Below are positions 42,420 to 49,772 of a stretch of DNA of 64,000 bases, in pieces. The notes below the pieces were generated by a model. The model saw nothing but the letters and a program-made list of their open reading frames with translations. It was not told the origin of the DNA and searched no databases. This stretch comes from Streptomyces collinus Tu 365 (GTDB lineage Bacteria; Actinomycetota; Actinomycetes; Streptomycetales; Streptomycetaceae), in the NCBI RefSeq assembly GCF_000444875.1, contig NC_021985.1, positions 1,550,001-1,614,000 on the forward strand, in the 5' to 3' direction. A program made the translations under genes and the position numbers. Positions within the stretch are counted from its first letter, which is position 1, and every line of letters starts with the position of its first letter.

Positions 42420-44111
42420 ATGGCTGAGATCCGGATCTTGCTGCCCCGTCAGGTCGCCGACGCGTACGTGGACGACCTCATCGCCGTCGACCCCGTCACC
42501 GGTACCTACCTGGGCGTGAAGGAGAGTGCGACCAGGCTGCCCGACTACTCCCCGCAGGGCCAGGAGGCCCTGGCCGAGCTGGCGCGGGCGACCCTCGCGC
42601 GGCTCGACGAGGCGGAGCGGCAGCCCGGCGCGGACAGCGACGTCGAGCGCCGCTGCGCCCGGCTGCTGCGCGAGCGGCTGACCGCCGAACTCGCCGTGCA
42701 CGAGGCCGACGAGCACCTGCGCGCGGTCGGCAACATGCACACGCCGGGACACTCGGTGCGGGACGTGTTCACCGTGATGCCGGCGCAGACCGAGGAGGAC
42801 TGGAGCGCGATCGCCGCGCGGCTGCGCGCGGTGCCGGCCGCCCTCGCGGGCTACCGGCAGTCCCTCCAGCTGGGCCTGGAGCGCAAGCTGTACGCGGCGC
42901 CGCGGCCGACCGCGACCTTCGTCGAGCAGCTCACCGAGTGGTCGGACACCGACGGTCACGGCCGCGGCTGGTTCGAGGACTTCGCCGCCGCGGGCCCGGA
43001 CGCGCTGCGCGCCGAGCTGGACGAGGCGGCGCGCACGGCGACCGCGGCCGTCGCGGAGCTGCGCGACTGGATGCGGGACGTGTACGCGCCGGCGGTCGAG
43101 GACGCCCCGAACACCGTGGGCCGCGAGCGGTACGCGCGCTGGTCCCGCTACTTCAACGGCACCGACCTGGACCTGGACGAGGCGTACGCATACGGCTGGT
43201 CGGAGTTCCACCGCATCCTCGGCGAGATGCGGCAGGAGGCCGAGAAGATCCTGCCCGGCGCCGAGACGCCGTGGGTGGCACTCGCGCACCTGGACGAGCA
43301 CGGCCGGCACATCGAGGGTGTCGAGGAGGTCCGGGAGTGGCTGCAGGGCCTGATGGACCAGGCCATCGCGGACCTGGACGGCACCCACTTCGAACTCGCC
43401 GAGCGGGTGCGGAAGGTGGAGTCCCGCATCGCCCCGCCCGGCGGTGCCGCCGCCCCGTACTACACGCCGCCCTCGGAGGACTTCTCGCGGCCCGGCCGGA
43501 CCTGGCTGCCGACCATGGGCCTGACCCGGTTCCCGGTGTACGACCTGGTGTCGACCTGGTACCACGAGGGCGTGCCCGGCCACCATCTCCAGCTCGCGCA
43601 GTGGGCGCACGTGGCGGAGGACCTCTCCCGCTACCAGGCCGGCGTCGGCGGCGTCAGCGCCAACGCCGAGGGCTGGGCGCTGTACGCGGAGCGCCTGATG
43701 GACGAGCTGGGCTACCTGACCGACGCCGAGGTGCGCCTGGGCTACCTGGACGCGCAGATGATGCGGGCGGCCAGGGTCATCGTGGACATCGGCATGCACC
43801 TGGAGCTGGAGATCCCGGCGGACTCGCCGTTCCACCCCGGGGAGCGCTGGACGCCGGAGCTGGCGCAGGAGTTCTTCGGCGCGCACAGCAGCCGGCCGGC
43901 GGACTTCGTGGAGAGCGAGCTGACCCGGTACCTGACCATCCCCGGCCAGGCGATCGGCTACAAGCTCGGTGAGCGGGCCTGGCTGCTGGGCCGTGCGAAC
44001 GCCCGTGAGCGGCACGGCGACGCCTTCGACCTGAAGGCGTGGCACATGGCGGCCCTGTCGCAGGGCTCGCTCGGCCTGGACGACCTGGTGGACGAGCTGT
44101 CCCGGCTCTGA
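42420..44111 (+). CDS. DUF885 family protein (putative metallopeptidase)
   Basis: A 563-residue protein of the DUF885 family. The segment STWYHEGVPGHHLQLAQ contains an HExxxxHH arrangement typical of the family and suggests a zinc site. The later block ANAEGWALYAERLMDELGYL carries the conserved downstream Glu. There is no signal peptide. ATG 42420 is chosen over 42411 because GAGG is 9 nt upstream. Peptidase activity is inferred from the metal motif. Confidence 0.85.
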   Translation: MAEIRILLPRQVADAYVDDLIAVDPVTGTYLGVKESATRLPDYSPQGQEALAELARATLARLDEAERQPGADSDVERRCARLLRERLTAELAVHEADEHLRAVGNMHTPGHSVRDVFTVMPAQTEEDWSAIAARLRAVPAALAGYRQSLQLGLERKLYAAPRPTATFVEQLTEWSDTDGHGRGWFEDFAAAGPDALRAELDEAARTATAAVAELRDWMRDVYAPAVEDAPNTVGRERYARWSRYFNGTDLDLDEAYAYGWSEFHRILGEMRQEAEKILPGAETPWVALAHLDEHGRHIEGVEEVREWLQGLMDQAIADLDGTHFELAERVRKVESRIAPPGGAAAPYYTPPSEDFSRPGRTWLPTMGLTRFPVYDLVSTWYHEGVPGHHLQLAQWAHVAEDLSRYQAGVGGVSANAEGWALYAERLMDELGYLTDAEVRLGYLDAQMMRAARVIVDIGMHLELEIPADSPFHPGERWTPELAQEFFGAHSSRPADFVESELTRYLTIPGQAIGYKLGERAWLLGRANARERHGDAFDLKAWHMAALSQGSLGLDDLVDELSRL

Positions 44112-44497
44112 TCCCGCCGGGCCGGCGACGGGAACCCCTCGCGGAGTTGGCGACCTCGCCAGTGCCCCGGGCCGCCTGAGTCCGTGGCCGGCCACGCGAT
44201 GAGCCGGGCCGGGTCGTCGGGCTGTCCCCGGCGTCCGGCGGGGCACCGGGCGGCCACGGCAGCCTGGGCGTCTCCGGTGGCCCCGCGCCGAGGCCGGAGC
44301 CCGAGCGAACACCGGGGGCCTGGCCGGCGCCCGCGTGGGCGTCCGTGCCGGGGCCGGTTCCGGCGCGGTCGCCGGGGCCCGTGCCGTTGGGGCGCCCCAC
44401 CCCGTGCCGGTCGGCCGTACGGCCGTCCTCCGGTGGCGCGGCCGCCGGGGAGGCGGCTTGCTGGTGTCCGGAGCCGACGTGAGGAGGCGGGCCGGGT
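44112..44497. other. Intergenic region, nothing recognised
   Basis: A 386-bp GC-rich stretch with short inverted GC runs but no convincing gene, operator or terminator. The GAGGAGG at its end (44481-44487) is the ribosome-binding site of the next gene. Confidence 0.5.
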
Positions 44498-45211
44498 ATG
44501 CGGGCAATGGGGCCGGGGCGGCAGCCGCTGCAGACCCCGCGGGCCGCCGGGCTGGCCGGAGTGGTGTTCGCGCTGCTGCTGGCGGCGGCGATCGTGCTGG
44601 TCCGGCTGGGGATCCCGGAGGGCGCGGACGGGGTCACCCCGCAGGGGTTCACGGACTCCACGCGGCGCGACGCGGTGCGCGCGGCCCTGGATCTGGTGCC
44701 GTTCGCCGGCATCTTCTTCCTGTGGTTCGTGGGCGCCGTACGGGCTCATGTGGGGCAGGTCGAGGACCGGTTCCTCGCCACCGTCTTCCTGGGCAGCGGA
44801 CTGGTCTTCACCGCCACCCTGTTCGGCGGTGCGGCGGCGGCAGCGGCGGTCCTGGCCCTGGCCGACCCCTCTGCTGCCCCGCCCCCGCTGCCCGCCTGGG
44901 ACTTCGGCCGCCATTTCGCGTACACGCTGCTGACCGGGTACGCCATGCGGATGGCGGGGGTCTTCGTCTGCTCGCTGTCGGTGATGGGGCACCGCCTCGG
45001 CGTCCTGCCGCGCCCGCTGTCGATCGTGGGGTTCCTGACCGCCGCGGTGCTGCTGTTCGTCTCCTCGAACGTGCCGTGGTCGGAACTGGTCTTCCCCGCC
45101 TGGGCGCTGGCGGTCAGCGTGCACATCCTCGTGGCGGGCGGCCGGAACCGCTCCCGGGACGAGCCCACCGCGTCCTCCGCGCCGCCCGCGCCCTCCGCGC
45201 CACCCGTGTGA
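44498..45211 (+). CDS. Hypothetical multi-pass membrane protein
   Basis: A 237-residue protein with about five or six hydrophobic helices (near 17-38, 65-84, 92-122, 140-160, 172-188 and 193-212) and a Ser/Pro/Ala-rich C-terminal tail. GAGGAGG lies 10 nt upstream of ATG 44498. No family was recognised; the layout recalls DUF4386-type membrane proteins, with low confidence. Confidence 0.7.
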   Translation: MRAMGPGRQPLQTPRAAGLAGVVFALLLAAAIVLVRLGIPEGADGVTPQGFTDSTRRDAVRAALDLVPFAGIFFLWFVGAVRAHVGQVEDRFLATVFLGSGLVFTATLFGGAAAAAAVLALADPSAAPPPLPAWDFGRHFAYTLLTGYAMRMAGVFVCSLSVMGHRLGVLPRPLSIVGFLTAAVLLFVSSNVPWSELVFPAWALAVSVHILVAGGRNRSRDEPTASSAPPAPSAPPV

Positions 45212-45382
45212 CCCCGCGGCACCCCCGCGGTCCCGCCGTCCTCACCCGGACGGCCCGGCCCGGCGGGCGGCGCCCCGGACCGGCTCCCATGCTGGCCAAC
45301 GGGACATGACCGCCGTCCGGGAATGGCCGCGCGCGACGCGGCGGTGCGCACCGGACCAGGCCACGGAAGGGGCGGAGCGTCG

Positions 45383-45625
45383 ATGAGGCTCGTCGTCGAT
45401 CTCAACAAGTGTCAGGGGTACGCGCAGTGCGCGTTCCTCGCGCCCGACGTCTTCGCCATGCACGGCGAGGAGTCGCTGATCTACAACCCCCGGGCGGACG
45501 AGGAACAGCGCGAGCGGCTGGCACGCGCCGTCGCCGCCTGCCCGGTGCAGGCCATCACGGCCGACGGTCTGGACGGCATGGGCGGGAGCACCGCCTCCGC
45601 CCCGGAGGCGTCCGATGCCCGCTGA
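45383..45625 (+). CDS. [3Fe-4S] ferredoxin
   Basis: An 80-residue ferredoxin. Cys10-x5-Cys16 (CQGYAQC) and Cys53-Pro are the three ligands of a 3Fe-4S cluster typical of P450-partner ferredoxins. The C-terminal ~20 residues are an unstructured tail. Its stop overlaps the reductase start by 11 bp, and the P450 gene follows, so the three genes form a complete electron-transfer chain. Confidence 0.92.
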   Translation: MRLVVDLNKCQGYAQCAFLAPDVFAMHGEESLIYNPRADEEQRERLARAVAACPVQAITADGLDGMGGSTASAPEASDAR

Positions 45626-47006
45626 TCACGTGGAATGGATCCGGCGCGAGGGCCGCATCGTGATCGTGGGCGCCTCGCTGGCCGGGCTGCGCGCCGCCGA
45701 GACCCTGCGCGCCGAGGGGTTCACCGGTGAGCTGACCCTGATCGGCGACGAGCCGTACGAGCCGTACGACCGGCCGCCGCTGTCCAAGGCGGCGCTGCTG
45801 GGCATGGCCTCGCCACGCCACACCGAGCTGCCCCACCGCCGGGAGATCGACGCGAAGTGGCGGCTCGGCGTCCCGGCCTCCGGCCTCGACCTGAGCGCCA
45901 AGCGGGTACGGCTGGCCGACGGGGACGAGGTCGAGTACGACCGGCTGCTCATCGCCACCGGCGTACGGGCCCGGCCCTGGCCGAAGGAGGCGGAGGCGCG
46001 GCTGGACGGCGTCTTCCTGCTGCGCACCCGGGACGACGCGACCAGGCTGCTGCAGAAGCTGAAGGCCGGGCCTCGCCGGGTGTTCATCATCGGCGCCGGG
46101 TTCGCCGGGTGCGAGGTGGCCTCGGCCTGCCGGGAGATGGGGCTCCAGGTCACCATGGCGGAGCGCGCCGGTGCCCCGCTGGTGGGTGCGCTCGGCGGGG
46201 TGATCGGCGCGGTCGCGGCCGACCTGCAGACCGAGAACGGCGTGGACCTGCGCACCCGGGTCACGGTGACCGCGCTGGAGGGCGACACGTCCGGCAGGGT
46301 GCGGGCCGTCCACCTGTCCGACGAGAGCGTCGTCGAGGCCGACGTCGTGGTCGTCTCGCTCGGTTCGCTGCGCAACACCGAGTGGCTGACCGGGTCGGGG
46401 CTCGGCGCCGGGCCGCGCGGCATCGCCTGTGACGCGGGCTGCCGGGCCTTCGACTTCCGGGGCATCGTCACCGACGACGTGTTCGTCGCCGGTGACGTGG
46501 CGCGGTCGCCGCACGCGCTGTTCGGCTACCAGTTCCTCTCGCTGGAGCACTGGGGCAACGCCGTCGCCCAGGCGGAGACGGCCGCGCACAACATGATCTG
46601 CCGGGGCGCCGACCGCCGCCCGCACCTGTGGACGCCGGCGTTCTGGTCCTCGCAGTTCCGGGTGAACATCAAGTCGGTCGGGGTGCCGCCCATGGGCGAC
46701 CAGATCATGATCACGCAGGGCTCGCTGGCCGAGCGCAGGTTCGTCGGCGTCTACGGGTACCAGGGCCGGGTGATCGCCGCGGTCAGCTTCGACAACAACC
46801 GCTGGCTGGAGTTCTACCGGCGGCAGATCGAGCGCGGCGCCCCGTTCCCGGTGGAGTTCCCCACGATGGACCGGCGGCCCGAGGGCCGGCAGCCCGTCCC
46901 GGCCGACTTCCCCGACCCGTCCCTGCCGACCCACGGCCCCACCGTGACCCTGAGCGGCTACTCACCGGCCGACCAGCAGCTGGTATTCACCCCGGCCCGC
47001 CACTGA
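45615..47006 (+). CDS. FAD-dependent ferredoxin reductase
   Basis: A 463-residue flavoprotein with the FAD loop IVIVGASLAGLRAAETLR (15-32), the YDRPPLSKAAL segment of the putidaredoxin-reductase family, the NAD(P) loop VFIIGAGFAGCEVAS and the second FAD motif VFVAGDVAR. It passes electrons from NAD(P)H to the ferredoxin encoded upstream. The frame overlaps the ferredoxin gene by 11 bp. Confidence 0.92.
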   Translation: MPADHVEWIRREGRIVIVGASLAGLRAAETLRAEGFTGELTLIGDEPYEPYDRPPLSKAALLGMASPRHTELPHRREIDAKWRLGVPASGLDLSAKRVRLADGDEVEYDRLLIATGVRARPWPKEAEARLDGVFLLRTRDDATRLLQKLKAGPRRVFIIGAGFAGCEVASACREMGLQVTMAERAGAPLVGALGGVIGAVAADLQTENGVDLRTRVTVTALEGDTSGRVRAVHLSDESVVEADVVVVSLGSLRNTEWLTGSGLGAGPRGIACDAGCRAFDFRGIVTDDVFVAGDVARSPHALFGYQFLSLEHWGNAVAQAETAAHNMICRGADRRPHLWTPAFWSSQFRVNIKSVGVPPMGDQIMITQGSLAERRFVGVYGYQGRVIAAVSFDNNRWLEFYRRQIERGAPFPVEFPTMDRRPEGRQPVPADFPDPSLPTHGPTVTLSGYSPADQQLVFTPARH

Positions 47007-47038
47007 CCGCCGCGGCCTCGACGCCCCTAGGACTTGTC

Positions 47039-48277
47039 ATGACGCAAGCCCCGCTGTTCCGCCAGATCACCGACTTCGCCAACCGCGCCGACCCGTATCC
47101 GCTGTACACGGAACTCCGCAGGACACCGGTGCTGCACGAGGAGGAGGGCGGCCCCTACGTCGTCAGCTCCTACTACGACATCGAGGCGCTGCTCCACGAC
47201 CCCCGGGTCAGCTCCGACGCCGCCAACCTGGCCGCGTCCGAGGACGACGGGCTGGGCATGGGCGACGAGACGGGCGGACTGCCGCCGTCGTTCCTCCGTC
47301 TCGATCCGCCCGAGCACGACCGGCTGCGGCGCATCGCCAACAGCGCGTTCGGGCCGCCGCACCAGCCGCGCCGCATCGAGAACATGCGCGGCGAGCTCGA
47401 CGGCATCGTCACCGGCCTGATCGACGGCTTCGGGGACGCCCGGGAGGTGGACCTGGTCGACCAGTTCGCCTACCCGTTCCCGGTGACGGTGATCTGCCGG
47501 CTGCTGGGCGTGCCCCGTGAGGACGAGCCCCGGTTCCGCTCCTGGGTCGATCCGTTGGTCGCCACCCTCGACCCGGACACCCGGCGGAGCGCCGACCCGG
47601 AGTTCGTGAAGACGGCGCAGGAGTCGCGGATGCAGCTCGGCATGTACCTGGCCGGGCTGGTGGAGCAGCGCACCAAGGAGCCGCAGGACGACGTGCTGTC
47701 CGACCTGGCGAACAGCCGGGGCCCGGACGGCGCGATGACCATGATGGAGGTGCTGAGCACCGCGGTGCTGCTGCTGATCGCCGGGCACGAGACGACGGTC
47801 AACCTGATCACCAACGGCATGCTCACGCTGCTGCGCCACCCGGAGGTGCTGGGGCGGCTGCGGGAGGACCCGGGGCTGTCGGTGAGGATCGTGGAGGAGC
47901 TGCTGCGCTACGAGCCGCCGGTGCAGATCGTGCCGCAGCGCACCTGCATCACCGACATCGAGCTGCGCGGGACGACCATTCCCAAGGGTTCGCGCATCTG
48001 GCTCATGATCGCGGCGGGCAACCGGGACCCGGAGCGGTTCAAGGAGCCCGACCGGTTCGACCCGGACCGCGAGGACATCCAGCACCTCGGATTCGGCAGC
48101 GGCATCCACAGCTGCTTCGGCGCTCCCCTGGCCCGGCTGGAGACCCAGATCGCGCTGTCCGAGCTGGCCAGGCGGCTGGAGAACCCGCGGCTGGTCGAGG
48201 ACCCGCCGCCGTACCGGCCGAACGCGGTGCTGCGCGGCCCGCGCCATCTGAACGTCGCCTTCGACGGCCTGCGTTGA
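47039..48277 (+). CDS. Cytochrome P450
   Basis: A 412-residue bacterial class-I P450. The I-helix has AGHETTVNL, the K-helix ExxR is EELLRYEPP, and the heme loop is FGSGIHSCFGAPLAR with the thiolate Cys. The start ATG 47039 lacks a strong Shine-Dalgarno sequence. It is the last gene of a ferredoxin-reductase-P450 unit. The substrate is unknown; no biosynthetic cluster surrounds it, so it may serve a housekeeping or xenobiotic oxidation. Confidence 0.94.
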   Translation: MTQAPLFRQITDFANRADPYPLYTELRRTPVLHEEEGGPYVVSSYYDIEALLHDPRVSSDAANLAASEDDGLGMGDETGGLPPSFLRLDPPEHDRLRRIANSAFGPPHQPRRIENMRGELDGIVTGLIDGFGDAREVDLVDQFAYPFPVTVICRLLGVPREDEPRFRSWVDPLVATLDPDTRRSADPEFVKTAQESRMQLGMYLAGLVEQRTKEPQDDVLSDLANSRGPDGAMTMMEVLSTAVLLLIAGHETTVNLITNGMLTLLRHPEVLGRLREDPGLSVRIVEELLRYEPPVQIVPQRTCITDIELRGTTIPKGSRIWLMIAAGNRDPERFKEPDRFDPDREDIQHLGFGSGIHSCFGAPLARLETQIALSELARRLENPRLVEDPPPYRPNAVLRGPRHLNVAFDGLR

Positions 48278-48324
48278 CCGTTCCCACGGTCCGGTCCGGT
48301 CCGGGGCCGGGGTGAGGGTGTGGC

Positions 48325-48714
48325 TCAGGGGGCCGGCCGACTGAACCGCACCAGGCCCGTCCAGGTCTCCGGGCCCGGCCGCAGGTGGGCGGCGTGGACC
48401 GGGTACGGGCCCGGTCCCAGGGGCACCCGCAGGTGCGTCCCGGTCCGGGCCGCCGCGCCCGGCCTGGCCGAGTCGAAACCACCACCCGGCCGGGACGTTC
48501 CAGCGCGGTCCGCCCTCCCCCACCGCGGCGTCGAGCGCGGCCGCGACGTGCCGACCTCGCAGACGCGGTGGTGGTCCGTGTCGAGCTCCTCGCTGTCGGC
48601 ACCGGTCCGGAACGGCGGCACCGTCTGCGGTACGGCCACCAGCGGACCGCCGCCCGGCTCCACCCACCGCAGCGCGCCCGGATCCCCGTGTCGCGCCAGG
48701 GGCAGAACCCACAC
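48325..48714 (-). pseudogene. Decayed Imm21-like immunity gene
   Basis: A 129-codon frame. The opening (RWVEPGGGPLVAVPQTV) and the closing part (GGFDSARPG, then HLRVPLGPGPYPVHAAHLRPGPETWTGLVRF) resemble Imm21 immunity proteins. Between them about 22 codons look wrong in this frame, and the neighbouring frame gives the better AALDAAVGEGGPRWNVPAGW. This implies paired compensating indels. The central ~60 residues of a normal Imm21 also seem missing. No cognate toxin is nearby. The similarity is from memory and needs a profile search. Confidence 0.5.
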
Positions 48715-48723
48715 GGGCGGTTG

Positions 48724-49200
48724 TCAGCAGCCGCACTCGCCTGCCAGGGGCGCCGTCAGCGGGTCGGCGTCCCGGCGCGCGGGTCCCTGCCAGGTCTCGT
48801 AGGCGAAGCCCTCGCGCGCCCAGTACTCGAAGCCGCCGAGCATCTCCTTGACCTGGTAGCCGAGTTCGGCCAGGGCGAGGGCGGCGCGGGTGGCGCCATT
48901 GCAGCCGGGGCCCCAGCAGTAGGTCACCACCGGGACGGACCTGTCGAGGAGTTGTCCGGCCTGCTCGGGGATGAGCGCGGTCGGCAGGTGGACGGCGCCC
49001 GGGAGGTGCCCCTGGTCCCAGGACTCGGTGGAGCGGGAGTCGACCACGACGAAGCCGGGGTCACCGCCGGCCGCGAGCGCGGCGGCGACGTCGGAGACGT
49101 CGGCGTGGAAGGCGAGGCTCGCCCGGAAGTAGGCGGCGGCCTCGGCGGGGGCGGCGGGCGCGGTGCGCAGGACGGGGTTCACGGAGGTCTCGGTGCTCAT
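48724..49200 (-). CDS. Rhodanese-like sulfurtransferase
   Basis: A 158-residue single-domain rhodanese. The VVVDSRSTESWDQGHLPGAVHLP block and the active-site Cys in TYCWGPGCNGATRAAL are typical. The C terminus ends in GECGC, offering extra thiols. TAGGTT (49213-49208) 7 nt before ATG 49200 suggests a leaderless start; an upstream ATG at 49248 is less likely. It is divergent from an Lrp regulator, and the pair probably belongs to cysteine/sulfur handling. Confidence 0.88.
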   Translation of the reverse strand: MSTETSVNPVLRTAPAAPAEAAAYFRASLAFHADVSDVAAALAAGGDPGFVVVDSRSTESWDQGHLPGAVHLPTALIPEQAGQLLDRSVPVVTYCWGPGCNGATRAALALAELGYQVKEMLGGFEYWAREGFAYETWQGPARRDADPLTAPLAGECGC

Positions 49201-49207
49201 GCCGGAA

Positions 49208-49236
49208 AACCTACGGCCGCGCGCCGTCCCGCTGAA
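49208..49236 (-). promoter_or_regulatory. Promoter of the rhodanese gene
   Basis: On the minus strand TTCAGC (49236-49231), a 17-bp spacer and TAGGTT (49213-49208) form a plausible promoter, with ATG 7 nt beyond the -10. Confidence 0.45.
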
Positions 49237-49294
49237 GTGACGATCCACGGCCTGACGCTTGCCCGGCCGGGGATTGCCCTGCTATTCATCCGGG

Positions 49295-49741
49295 ATGACC
49301 GCGTATTCCCCGGACGCCACCGACTGGCGCATTCTCGACGTCCTCCAGCGGGACGGGCGGGCCAGCTACGCCGAGCTGGCCCGCGAGGTCTCCATGTCCC
49401 CGAGCGCCGTCACCGAACGGGTCCGGCGCCTGGAGGAGGCCGGCGTGATCCAGGGCTACGCGGCCGTGGTGGACCCCGAGCGGCTGGGCCTCGCCATCAT
49501 GGCGTTCGTACGCCTGCGGTACCCGAACGGCAACTACAAGCCGTTCCACGACCTGGTCGCCGCGACGCCCGAGATCCTGGAGGCCCACCACGTGACGGGC
49601 GACGACTGCTTCGTCATCAAGGTCGCCGCCCGCTCCATGTCCCACCTGGAGGAGGTCTCGGGCCGCATAGGCGCCCTCGGCTCGGTGACGACGAGTGTCG
49701 TCTACTCCTCGCCCCTCCCCCGCCGCCCGCTGGGCCGCTGA
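49295..49741 (+). CDS. Lrp/AsnC-family transcriptional regulator
   Basis: A 148-residue regulator with an N-terminal winged helix (ILDVLQRDGRASYAELAREVSMSPSAVTERVRRLEEAGVI) and a C-terminal RAM domain (AHHVTGDDCFVIKVAARS). No ribosome-binding site is seen before ATG 49295, and CTATTC/TATTCA lies 6-7 nt upstream, so it is probably leaderless. It is divergent from the rhodanese gene over 94 bp, its likely target. Confidence 0.92.
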   Translation: MTAYSPDATDWRILDVLQRDGRASYAELAREVSMSPSAVTERVRRLEEAGVIQGYAAVVDPERLGLAIMAFVRLRYPNGNYKPFHDLVAATPEILEAHHVTGDDCFVIKVAARSMSHLEEVSGRIGALGSVTTSVVYSSPLPRRPLGR

Positions 49742-49772
49742 CCGCTCCCCGCGGGCCGGCCGGGCGGCCGGG

